Translations under genes and position numbers: made by a program
The notes under the pieces: generated by a model
The model's input: the letters and a program-made list of their open reading frames with translations, nothing else
What the model was told of the DNA's origin: nothing
Databases searched by the model: none
Shown here: piece after piece, positions 1 to 7,800 of the stretch
How positions within the stretch are numbered: position 1 is the stretch's first letter
Layout of the letters: each line of letters starts with the position of its first letter
Source of the DNA: an uncultured Bacteroidota bacterium
GTDB taxonomy: Bacteria > Bacteroidota > Bacteroidia > Flavobacteriales > Flavobacteriaceae
NCBI GenBank assembly: GCA_903837025.1
Contig: CAILTC010000141.1
Span: forward strand, 1 to 10,877
Length of the DNA stretch: 10,877 bases
Direction: 5' to 3'

Positions 1-108
1 AGTATTACCCAATCTGGTGCTCGATTTCATCGAGTACCCGCTTACGTCTTTAAGCCAAATAAAGCGTTTGAAACGCTGCTCTTCTCGTTTGTTTTTTAAT
101 ATTACCAA
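1..108 (-). CDS. Partial open frame running off the left edge, unidentified (possible transposase N-terminus)
   Basis: A minus-strand frame is open from a stop at 124-126 to the window edge, with a possible TTG start at 106-108 overlapping the end of the 65-aa gene. It reads roughly MVILKNKREEQRFKRFI, then WLKDVSGYSMKSSTRLGNT. The basic, Glu/Lys/Arg-rich start followed by a WL..VSGYS segment resembles the beginning of some insertion-sequence transposases, but I do not recognise the family. Codons here are more GC-rich than in the neighbouring genes, which fits mobile DNA. The plus strand is also open from base 1 to a stop at 97-99, and two inverted repeats lie inside, so the stretch may be non-coding. 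Only about 36 codons are visible, so this is a weak call. Confidence 0.27.
   Translation of the reverse strand, partial: MVILKNKREEQRFKRFIWLKDVSGYSMKSSTRLGNT
17..37. repeat. Inverted repeat, 6-bp perfect stem extendable to 9 bp
   Basis: CTCGAT (20-25) and ATCGAG (29-34) are exact reverse complements around a 3-base loop. The stem extends by a G-T wobble, a T-A and a G-C pair to 17-37. No T-run follows on either strand, so it is not an obvious intrinsic terminator. Its function is unknown. It could be structure within a mobile element, or chance within the short frame on the minus strand. Confidence 0.45.
56..77 (-). terminator. Inverted repeat, possible terminator of the RHS-tip/immunity transcript
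   Basis: AGCGTTT (63-69) and AAACGCT (71-77) form a perfect inverted repeat around one central base; in RNA the loop would be about 5 nt with a 5-bp stem. On the minus strand it is followed by TTATTT (56-62), a weak T-rich tail, and it lies 24 bases past the stop of the 65-aa gene. That placement suits a terminator for the two-gene cassette. The stem is short and the tail interrupted, and the same bases are open in frame, so the call is tentative. Confidence 0.3.
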
Positions 109-299
109 TTTAGGATGTGAAATTCATATAATACATATATAATAGCCGATATTATTGATAATATACCTGCAAGATATCCTTGAAGTGAAGTGCTTAAAAA
201 CATATCTGTTTTCCTTGTTTTATATGTCCATCGAAATACTACAATCCCAAAAACAACACCGAAAACCCCTATTGCTAAAACTTTTAATGTTTCCATCAT
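102..299 (-). CDS. Small two-TM membrane protein, candidate immunity protein of the RHS tip
   Basis: This is a 65-residue protein. Two hydrophobic segments (about residues 6-24 and 40-60) are joined by a basic loop, YKTRKTD, which by the positive-inside rule should be cytoplasmic and leave both ends on the periplasmic side. It starts with two consecutive ATG codons (297-299 and 294-296), 9 bases after the stop of the RHS-tip gene, so the two are probably co-transcribed. No enzymatic motif or named family is recognised. Immunity genes of RHS and other polymorphic toxins characteristically lie directly downstream of the toxin C-terminus, and a membrane-embedded immunity protein would match a toxin acting at the inner membrane. 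The immunity role is inferred from position and topology only. It could instead be an unrelated small membrane protein. Confidence 0.6.
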   Translation of the reverse strand: MMETLKVLAIGVFGVVFGIVVFRWTYKTRKTDMFLSTSLQGYLAGILSIISAIIYVLYEFHILNW

Positions 300-308
300 A
301 ATTATAAT

Positions 309-1070
309 TTACTCTTTCTTTTCAGGAACAATGATATTCTGAATTGCTTCAATAGTCTTATCATTGGCAACCTTTTGAACTTGTTTGGTAACGGTGCTAC
401 CAGCAGATTGGTCAACAACACTACCAGTTGCTTTTCCTGCTGCCATACCAGCTATACCAGAAACTACACCTACACCATCTTTTTGAAGACCACTACCTAC
501 AATTTTTGATACTGAACTAGCTGTGCCCATACCTTCTCCAAACTCAAAAATACCCACGCCTATAGGAGCCATTTCAGGACCAAAAACTGCACTTGAAGCT
601 CCAACAAGTATTCCTGCTCCTTCTACATAAGTACTGCCACTTGATAAAAATTCACCCATATTTTGAAAGTCATTACCAAGTATTTTAGCACTAAACTCAT
701 ATTTTGGGACATCATCTCGAAAAGAAACAGCCCTTTCAGATTTATAAAAGCTTTCTCCTCCACTCATCGTACTTTCAAAACGGTAATTATTATGATTAAA
801 TTCCGCTCTAGCTTCTTGTACTGATGTCCCTTTAAATTCCGCCAATGTTTCGGCAGTATCACCTTTGTCGGCTATTAAAGTTCCTCCTTCGTCTCTATGC
901 CAGTCTACCACTTCCATTCCATCGGGGTCAATAAACCTCATAGGGTTATTTAAGGCATAAGTGTAAGGAGAAAACCGTCTTGATTTCTCCGCTAGCGGGT
1001 CAATGTTCATCCATCTCCCCAAAGCAGCATCATAATTCCTTGCCCCATAGTCATACATATTAAGCCCCAA
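309..1070 (-). CDS. Orphan RHS tip: end of RHS core plus variable C-terminal (putative toxin) region
   Basis: Residues 1-52 are the end of an RHS repeat-associated core: [35 protein letters not shown] and the closing DPDGM (48-52), after which RHS proteins switch to a polymorphic C-terminus. Residues 53-253 are that variable part. Residues 62-95 resemble a LysM repeat (a [11 protein letters not shown] stretch). Residues about 150-222 are Gly/Ala/Val-rich and hydrophobic, and the end is Lys-rich. I see no nuclease, deaminase or ADP-ribosyltransferase signature. The listed start is TTG; an ATG exists at 1056-1058 (residue 5), and the homology continues upstream without a start, so the true start is doubtful. 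Full RHS proteins are usually well over 1,000 residues and encapsulate their toxin, so this is a truncated or displaced cassette: a silent recombination reservoir, a decayed gene or a separately expressed fragment. Confidence 0.72.
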   Translation of the reverse strand: MGLNMYDYGARNYDAALGRWMNIDPLAEKSRRFSPYTYALNNPMRFIDPDGMEVVDWHRDEGGTLIADKGDTAETLAEFKGTSVQEARAEFNHNNYRFESTMSGGESFYKSERAVSFRDDVPKYEFSAKILGNDFQNMGEFLSSGSTYVEGAGILVGASSAVFGPEMAPIGVGIFEFGEGMGTASSVSKIVGSGLQKDGVGVVSGIAGMAAGKATGSVVDQSAGSTVTKQVQKVANDKTIEAIQNIIVPEKKE

Positions 1071-1127
1071 CTCGTCTTGTAGCTCTTTCCCGTTGTATTT
1101 ATACTTGTAGTTTACATCATAGAACCA
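1071..1127 (-). pseudogene. RHS-core remnant in frame upstream of the RHS tip, lacking a start
   Basis: Reading the RHS-tip frame upstream of the TTG gives [19 protein letters not shown], which flows directly into [24 protein letters not shown] is standard RHS-core wording, so the homology does not begin at the predicted start codon. The frame closes at a TGA (1128-1130), and the remB-like stop TAG (1137-1139) lies just beyond in the same frame. There is no ATG between the TGA and the ATG at 1056-1058. The preceding YD-repeat shell is absent, showing that the RHS gene was cut within its core and joined to the end of the remB-like gene. Confidence 0.7.
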
Positions 1128-1136
1128 TCACACACC

Positions 1137-3260
1137 CTAATAATCATAATACACATTAAACACATCAGAGCGAATTCCTAAAGAAAACCAAGATGTACTT
1201 TCCTTAAATGTCGTTAAAGTATTTTGAGTAGGATCGAAATTTCTATAAATAAAACTTCCGAAAAGTTTCAAGTTCGTCATTGGATTTACCAAATAACCTG
1301 CTTGCAAATCAGCAATGAAAATTGATGTTTTATTCCCCTGACCTACAATTAGTCCGGAATCGTAAGGTCTATTTGCATTATAACCTAAATATATATTGCT
1401 CCCGTAATTATAATTATTTTGAGTTGTGTTAAAGTCAAAACCACGAACTCCATACGTTAATTTTGCGTCGGCCGAAAACCTTCCTTTGTGATAACGAGCA
1501 ATGGCAATAAATTCTTCGAAGTTACCTCCCCATTGCGCTCCCATACTTTGATTGTTATTTGCGTAATTAGTAAGTGGGTCATCATGAGAATATACATAAG
1601 GTCTCACATAGTTAATTTCTAACTGCATTAACAAATTATCAACATGAAAAGCATTGTAATATTTATACCCTAACTGGTAACCAAATTTATTTTTCCAACT
1701 ACCATTACCCTTTGCAACTTCAGAGACAGAAAATTCATCAACAAGGAGTTGCCCGTATAAATTCATCTGGTTATTCAATTTGTATTTAGACGTAAATCCT
1801 AAAACCGAATTACTACTTTTTCCAGAAGAAGTAAACTCAACGGTACGGTAAAAAATAATTGGGTTTACAAAATTCATGTCAAATCCTCTATTATTCGTAT
1901 TCGCCCATACTACCGACTCAAAAAAACCAAGGTTTAATCTATTTGTTACGTTCAAACTCAAATAATGGTTTGCCATAAACTTGGTGGTATATGTTTTATC
2001 AACTGTAACTTCTGGTCGTACATCTTGCAACCACATATAGGTATTGGTGTATTTTATTTTCCAGAAATTAGTATTCATTTTTATGTAAGGATACGGACTT
2101 GCCCCATCACCTACTAACAAAGAACGGTATCCATCACCTATAAAATTTCGACCATAACCTAGCTGCAAATCAATGAATTTATTGGCTGTATAGGTTAAAT
2201 TGGCATCTGCCGAAGGAAAATCGAAGGCATTCGTATTAAAACTTTTGGCTATTCCTATTCCTGGAATAATTGCCGGATTCCCTCCAGATGGTTTTATAGA
2301 TTGGGCATACCGATTATAATAATCAGCAAATAGACCCTGACTTTCAAAAACTGTCGCTGTAAAATTTAGCTGCGAACCTAATCCACCACGAAAATTAAGT
2401 CCACGTGTATTTACATAAGTACTAACTTGCTTGTTACCGGTTGCTTTTCCTTTTTCTAAATCTAAAATTGGATTTAAGGTAAACCAATAACCATCGCCTT
2501 GCATTTCGACTAGGTTTTCATTCCATAATTTTCTTGCCCACCAACTTGTCGCTTCTTTTTTAAGCTTTTCATTTTCGGCAGCAAAATTATAATATTTTGC
2601 AACTTCGGCATAATTATAGGGTTTTGAAGCCGTGTGATTGTTACTTCCGATTTGATTTAAAGTAGCATCAAATTGCGCATAATAGCTATGTGAAAAAGGA
2701 ATATTTAAATGACTTTGAAATTCTGGATTATTGAATTTTTTATTTACAATACTATCCAATTCCGTAAGTTTAGTATCGGTTTTTTTAATGTTTGAAGCCG
2801 CAATAAACGAATCATTTACGATAGTTTCGGCACTTTTCAAAGGAATAGAAATGGTAATATTATATTTTGAATACACCGGTTTTCCGTCATAAGTAGCGGG
2901 TTGAATTTTTGTGAATTTAGCAAAAACTCTTTTGGTTTCCTGAATCAAAGTTTCGTCAACTGCGTTTACATAAATGACTTTAAAAACGCCATTACTATCT
3001 ACTTCAAAAAGAACTTTTATATTTCCTTGAAAATTATTTTTGACGAGATCCTCGGGAACAACAAAATTTTGAAAAACAAAATCCTGAACTTTATTATAGA
3101 AACAATTCTCTAAAGTTGCAGATTGTAAGTTTTCACAATTTGAAAAAACAGGAAACCGCTCAGCAGTAATTCCTGATTGTATTGATGTGTTATTTGCATC
3201 TTGCGCAAAAACAATAAAAGTGCAAAAAGACAATAACAATGTCAACAATCCTTTTTTCAT
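1137..3260 (-). CDS. remB: Gliding-motility-type outer-membrane protein, RemB-like, with TonB-C-like N-terminal domain
   Basis: This 707-residue protein has a clear signal peptide (MKKGLLTLLLSFCTFIVFAQ). Residues about 35-141 look like a TonB C-terminal domain: a two-Cys FPVFSNCE...ENC start, then NFQGNIKVLFEVDSNGVFK and a YDGKPVYSKYNITISIPL end. Residues about 265-707 are rich in alternating aromatic/polar strands, including GLNFRGGLGSQLNF, LQLGYGRNFIGDGYRSL and the final FNVYYDY, which suggests an outer-membrane beta-barrel ending in an aromatic residue. I assign RemB, a Flavobacterium gliding-motility protein, from overall appearance and from the position downstream of sprA-gcvH-vanZ-deoC, which I recall for F. 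johnsoniae. The molecular role of RemB is not well defined. The ATG lies 16 bases after the deoC stop, so it probably belongs to the gcvH operon. A generic porin-like outer-membrane protein is the alternative. Confidence 0.72.
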   Translation of the reverse strand: MKKGLLTLLLSFCTFIVFAQDANNTSIQSGITAERFPVFSNCENLQSATLENCFYNKVQDFVFQNFVVPEDLVKNNFQGNIKVLFEVDSNGVFKVIYVNAVDETLIQETKRVFAKFTKIQPATYDGKPVYSKYNITISIPLKSAETIVNDSFIAASNIKKTDTKLTELDSIVNKKFNNPEFQSHLNIPFSHSYYAQFDATLNQIGSNNHTASKPYNYAEVAKYYNFAAENEKLKKEATSWWARKLWNENLVEMQGDGYWFTLNPILDLEKGKATGNKQVSTYVNTRGLNFRGGLGSQLNFTATVFESQGLFADYYNRYAQSIKPSGGNPAIIPGIGIAKSFNTNAFDFPSADANLTYTANKFIDLQLGYGRNFIGDGYRSLLVGDGASPYPYIKMNTNFWKIKYTNTYMWLQDVRPEVTVDKTYTTKFMANHYLSLNVTNRLNLGFFESVVWANTNNRGFDMNFVNPIIFYRTVEFTSSGKSSNSVLGFTSKYKLNNQMNLYGQLLVDEFSVSEVAKGNGSWKNKFGYQLGYKYYNAFHVDNLLMQLEINYVRPYVYSHDDPLTNYANNNQSMGAQWGGNFEEFIAIARYHKGRFSADAKLTYGVRGFDFNTTQNNYNYGSNIYLGYNANRPYDSGLIVGQGNKTSIFIADLQAGYLVNPMTNLKLFGSFIYRNFDPTQNTLTTFKESTSWFSLGIRSDVFNVYYDY

Positions 3261-3276
3261 ATTATATTAATTGTAA

Positions 3277-4020
3277 TTAGTATTCCCCTTGGTTTTTTTG
3301 CCCATTAGCAATTGCTTTTGCACCTGAAGTACCAATTCGTTTAACACCTAATCGGATCATTTCGACAGCTTCATCATAAGTCCTCACACCTCCAGCAGCT
3401 TTTACAGGAAGAGGTGAGGCATTGTCGAGCATCATACTTATGGTGTGGATTGTGGCTCCATTAGGAAGGTTATTTTCTGTTTTATAAAATCCAGTTGATG
3501 ATTTTACAAAAACTGAAGCATAATTTTCTTCTTTGAAATTCGAAATAACAATATTTTTTATCAAAGCCGACAATTGTATAATTTGCTTATCGTTAAGCGC
3601 TGCCACTTCGATAATCCATTTTACAACTTTGCTGTTAAGTAAACCTAGTTGGGTACATTGTAGAATTTCTTCTTTCACCAAATCTACATTTCCCTCTTTA
3701 AAAGCCTCGTAATTACATACAAAATCAAGATCGTCTACTCCATCTAAAATAGCCTGATTAGCTTGGGCAAGTTTGGCTTCGAGTCCTGATTTTCCTTCTG
3801 GAAAATCGATTACTGTTCCTATTTGCAAAGGCGAATTAGCTTCTGTAATCATCTTATTTGCCAAAGAAACCATATCAGGACGAATCATGATTAATTTAAA
3901 ACCTTCCTCTATAGCTTCTTGAATAAATTCTTTTACAATGATTCTATTATCTGTTTCACTAAGTCCGTTTTGACTTGGCGTTTTTAAATAAGTCGAATCT
4001 AAGTATTGTTTAATATTCAT
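3277..4020 (-). CDS. deoC: Deoxyribose-phosphate aldolase
   Basis: DeoC cleaves 2-deoxy-D-ribose 5-phosphate to glyceraldehyde 3-phosphate and acetaldehyde in the cytoplasm, which feeds deoxynucleoside carbon into central metabolism. The 247-residue length and class I aldolase TIM-barrel motifs fit the family. VFVKSSTGF carries the Schiff-base lysine (K173), PVKAAGGVRTYDEA the second active-site lysine (K207), DDLDFVCNY the catalytic Asp (probably D99), and IGTVIDFPEGK the substrate-site strand. All key residues are present and the gene looks intact. It begins 29 bases after the VanZ-family gene and ends 16 bases before the remB-like gene. No nucleoside phosphorylase or phosphopentomutase gene lies beside it, so here it is not part of a classical deo cluster. 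Confidence 0.95.
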   Translation of the reverse strand: MNIKQYLDSTYLKTPSQNGLSETDNRIIVKEFIQEAIEEGFKLIMIRPDMVSLANKMITEANSPLQIGTVIDFPEGKSGLEAKLAQANQAILDGVDDLDFVCNYEAFKEGNVDLVKEEILQCTQLGLLNSKVVKWIIEVAALNDKQIIQLSALIKNIVISNFKEENYASVFVKSSTGFYKTENNLPNGATIHTISMMLDNASPLPVKAAGGVRTYDEAVEMIRLGVKRIGTSGAKAIANGQKNQGEY

Positions 4021-4049
4021 TGGACAATTATTTACAGCTATGCGCTAAA

Positions 4050-4433
4050 TTAAATTTTAACAAATTTATTGTATTTACTAAACATCATAATCGCAATAAC
4101 AGCCATTACTGCCCCAAACAAATTTGCCAAAACATCAAACACATCAGCATGCCTAGTTGTAGTACATAATTCTTGAAGAATTTCAATTGAAATTCCAAAA
4201 AACAGAGAAAACAAAAGCGAAGTAATTAATAATTTTAAAATTCTAGTATTCCTAAATTGTTTTCTCAAGAACAAAAACCAAAGCGAAGTGAATACAAAAT
4301 GAAAAAAGGCATGAACAACCTTGTCTAAGTTTTGTATATTTATCTTGGGGACATCACTTGATTTAATCAAACATAAAACCGTAATTATTCCTGTCCAAAA
4401 TAGAGCTAGAAAAAAAAATATTTTTTTAAGCAC
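4050..4433 (-). CDS. VanZ-family membrane protein
   Basis: This is a 127-residue integral membrane protein with four hydrophobic segments, at about residues 5-22, 39-56, 66-85 and 101-118. It carries the VanZ-family signatures DKVVH (37-41) after the first membrane segment, and an E-x-x-Q...R-x-x-D-x-x-D-x-x-x-N-x-x-G series (E84, Q87, R94, D97, D100, N104, G107) leading into the last. VanZ was named for teicoplanin resistance in enterococci, but most family members are housekeeping proteins of unknown function, and no antibiotic resistance should be inferred. The start is GTG (4431-4433), because no in-frame ATG occurs before the last membrane segment. That GTG overlaps the end of gcvH by 8 nt (GTGCTTAA), which suggests translational coupling. 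Confidence 0.88.
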   Translation of the reverse strand: MLKKIFFFLALFWTGIITVLCLIKSSDVPKINIQNLDKVVHAFFHFVFTSLWFLFLRKQFRNTRILKLLITSLLFSLFFGISIEILQELCTTTRHADVFDVLANLFGAVMAVIAIMMFSKYNKFVKI

Positions 4434-4806
4434 CGATAAGTTCTTTATAGGAGTCGCTAGAAAGTAAGGAATCGTACTCAGCGATGTTTGAAACTTTCAC
4501 TTTTATCATCCATCCAGCACCATAAGGATCTGAATTTACACTTTCGGGTTTGCTTTCTAATGCGTCATTAAACTCGATAATTTCTCCGGACATTGGAAGA
4601 AACAAATCAGAAACTGTTTTTACTGCTTCAACGGTACCGAAAACCTCGTCTTGTTCTAAGGTTTGATCTAAAGTTTCTACTTCGACATACACAATATCGC
4701 CTAATTCTTTTTGAGCAAAATGGGTAATACCTACTGTTGCTACATCGCCATCGATGCTAACCCATTCGTGATCTTTTGTGTATTTTAAATTTGCTGGAAT
4801 ATTCAT
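4426..4806 (-). CDS. gcvH: Glycine cleavage system H protein
   Basis: GcvH is the cytoplasmic lipoyl carrier that shuttles the aminomethyl group between the P, T and L proteins of the glycine cleavage system. The 126-residue length is normal. The lipoyl-attachment region [20 protein letters not shown] places the modified lysine at K63. Other family landmarks are YTKDHEWV near the start, [18 protein letters not shown], and [10 protein letters not shown] (91-100). It is the first gene of the run after a probable promoter, and its last codons overlap the VanZ-family start. No gcvT, gcvP or lpd is in the window, so its partners must be encoded elsewhere. Confidence 0.97.
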   Translation of the reverse strand: MNIPANLKYTKDHEWVSIDGDVATVGITHFAQKELGDIVYVEVETLDQTLEQDEVFGTVEAVKTVSDLFLPMSGEIIEFNDALESKPESVNSDPYGAGWMIKVKVSNIAEYDSLLSSDSYKELIGA

Positions 4807-4842
4807 AAAACTTAATTATTTATTATTGAAATTTTTATTGGA

Positions 4843-4850
4843 CAAATGTA
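4843..4850 (-). promoter_or_regulatory. Probable Bacteroidota-type -7 promoter box for gcvH
   Basis: On the minus strand this reads TACATTTG, an exact match to the TAnnTTTG -7 consensus of the primary sigma factor in Bacteroidota. It is 36 bases upstream of the gcvH ATG, leaving a leader of about 30 nt. I see no good -33 TTTG at the expected spacing, so the promoter may be weak or need help. It would let gcvH-vanZ-deoC-remB be expressed independently of sprA. No convincing terminator hairpin follows the sprA stop, so read-through from sprA is also possible. Confidence 0.5.
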
Positions 4851-4889
4851 ACACAATCCTTTTATTCAGCTATTAATCGGATAAAAAAA

Positions 4890-7800
4890 TTAATTACCAA
4901 AATTATATCGAAGAGTAAACCCAGACCTAATGTTTGTCATTGGGAAAGAAGTCGATATTACTGCCCGTGTAAAAGAATGGTCATAAAAGAAAATAGCCGT
5001 TAGATTTTTACTAAAAGAATAATCTGCTGAAAATTTTAGAGACCAAAAATTTTGTCCTCCAGCCAATTGATTGTTGTCATAATCTAAATAACGCACAATG
5101 GTTTTATTGTTTCTATACGAAACGTCCGCTTTCAAATTGATATCACTTTTTATAACTCCTGTTGGACTATCTGCCATTTTAGAGGAAACAATCACGTCTT
5201 TAATACGGTATCCTAATCCCACTACATATTCGATTCCTTTGACCTCGGTCAATAAATTATTATCAAAGCTCATCGATAATGCTCTATCTTTCTTGATTTC
5301 GGTAAGTATTTTCAAAGAATTTTTCAATTCGAAATCCATTCTTATCAGCGGGTTAAATTGTTCTACCAAGTTGATATTAGACATAATGGTTTTATTGAAA
5401 AAATTTCCACTTAAATCAACCCCATTTGGTGTTTTATCATAATCGAAATTTGACCTAAAGGCGTTAATTGTATAAGATGCTCTGTAATTATGCTGTAAGG
5501 TAAAACGCTTAAAATTATCTTTGAAAAATTCATATCGCATCAATCCACTGTATTTCAAAGACCAGTTTGGCAAAGGAAAACTTCTAAAAATACCAAGAGA
5601 ACCACTTGATGCACTATTTCCTGCGTAGGCCGCTAAGAAAGCAGGCAATAAAACGGCTTGATTGTCTTTGCCATAACCCAATGGATAACCTGATGAATCT
5701 AAATTTAAAGGGTTTGTAATATCTATTCCTCGTTGTGTTGCCAATCGATTTGCGATTATTAATCTATTATTTCTAAAATCATCAAATGCTGTTGACGAAT
5801 TTTGATCGCTTGTAGAAAATGCAGTTTTTATTAAAACCGTAGAGATAGAAAACATTCCATAACTATAAGGAGAAAGCGCATTGTACTGCCCATTAGTAAC
5901 ATCATATTGCTCCGAAAAATTAGTAGAATAAGACCTATCAAAAGTTAAATCAATTTTCAAATCTGGAAACAGATCCATATTTGCCGTTGCTTTAAACACT
6001 TTATTAGATACTTGGGTGAAATTTTGATTAAAGTTAGGGTAGCTAGTAAGCCATCCGTTTTTGGCCGCTTCATATCTCACATCATCTTGACTACCAAAAA
6101 TAAATCCAATAGTAGGTTTTGACGACCCAAGAAATCCAACTCCTGGAGTGTATCCCGGCAATACTGTACCATTATTTTGGGTGTAATTTGCTTGTACATT
6201 TTTTAAACTAGTCAAAACACCTATCAAACCATCTACAAATACATTCTCTTTTGGAACTGAGACCTTATTTACCTTAGCAATTTTTTCTCCTGGTTTAGGA
6301 GCTGCAGCTTTTGGTTTTGCTTCCGATTTGTTTTTGTTTTTTGACAAGCCAATATATTTATAAAAAGCATCCATATTAAGGGTTGCATTCAAATTATGAG
6401 CCGCCGAGTTTTGAATCGTATTCCCTAAATCATAAGGAGCACCATCAATAACTATTTGTGATAATGCTGTAGAAGTTCGTTGCCAGCTATAGTTTCCGGT
6501 GTATGAATAGTTAGCTTTAACAAAACTAAATATTGGAATTTTATTTATTGGCAACTCATAATTCAACACTAATTGTTGCATGTGCTGGTTAGGATCCCCA
6601 ATATTAAAATAACTATCCCAAATTGTAAAAGTATCAATTGGCACATTATCCTTATTCAAATAGTTTTTTACTATATTATTTGAAGAAGCAGTATAACTTA
6701 ATTTTAACGATTTTGTCAAATTAAAATTAATTCCATATTGATAATTAAAACCAAAGTTCCTGCGATACATTGGATCAAGCGGTAACCCTTCAACATCTAC
6801 TTGGCGATATTGTTGACGATTGTATTCACGAATTATATTAGTGTTAAAAGACACATTTGAAGGCAAGTAATCAAAATTAAAATCTCTAAGCAGTTTCCAA
6901 TAATCACTTTTTTTCATGAATTTAGTTTTCTTGAAAGGCTCAATAGATACCGGTTTAAAAGTATAGGCGTAATCAAGGGAAGTATTTGCCTTCTTATCAG
7001 TATATTGATCGATTTCAAAATCATGACGTTGCACCTCATTATAGGATTGAGAGAAAGTAAAATTTTCCGGATCATATACATTTTGCTTTTGATCGGCTCT
7101 TCTTTGTTTTCTAACTCCAATAAAGTTTATACTTCTGAGTCTTGTATAATCGATTGCCCTGTTTGTAAGGAAATTTCTTTCGGCACTATTAGGAGTATTA
7201 TCCAATAACTGTTGCAGTTTTATATCTTGACTAAAAGGATCATATTCAGGAGTAATTATTGTTTCCCCAACAGCATAATTAAAGGGTAAATTAATTCCCC
7301 ATTTTGGAGGTAATAATTTACCAAGATTCATATTTGTTACAATATTATATTGTTTGGTATCTTCACGACTTCTATCGTTTGGCCCTTGTTCTATGGTACC
7401 AAAACCAATAGTACTTTTCTTTCCTGTTGCCGAAATGGTGGCGAAATCAGCAAAATTCGAATCTACATTTAACAAAGCTGCCATTCCTGAACTATTTTCC
7501 ATGTCAGCAACTCGAAGTTCGTCAAACCAAACTTCTCCTTTTAAATTTTGATGCGTTTCATTACTCTTAACACCAATCATCAAATCACGAACTTGTCCAA
7601 AATTAGGATTTCCTTTTACTCCCAATCGCAATTTATTAGTTTTACTTGCTAAAGAAGGATCAAGCTCATCTTCATTCAAGTAATAAATCCCATCTGCAGG
7701 TAAAGTACTTGAATTAATACCCATTGCCTTAATTTTTAATGTGGTCAATAATGACAATGCTAAATCAATATCATTATCAGCTGGCCAAACAGATTCTGCA

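Noticed and set aside
1..99. Plus-strand open frame from the window edge ending at a TAA at 97-99
   Set aside because: Only 32 codons with no visible start. The opposite strand is equally open and all other genes are on the minus strand.
309..1070. RHS tip as a T9SS cargo because sprA is nearby
   Set aside because: No signal peptide and no T9SS C-terminal sorting domain are visible, so proximity alone does not support it.
2901..3113. Plus-strand 70-codon open frame inside the remB-like gene
   Set aside because: Ile/Asn/Lys-rich shadow of the signal and TonB-like coding region on the other strand.
4050..4433. VanZ-family gene as an antibiotic-resistance determinant
   Set aside because: Family membership alone does not indicate glycopeptide resistance. 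No vanA-type ligase, vanH or vanX genes are present and the context is housekeeping.
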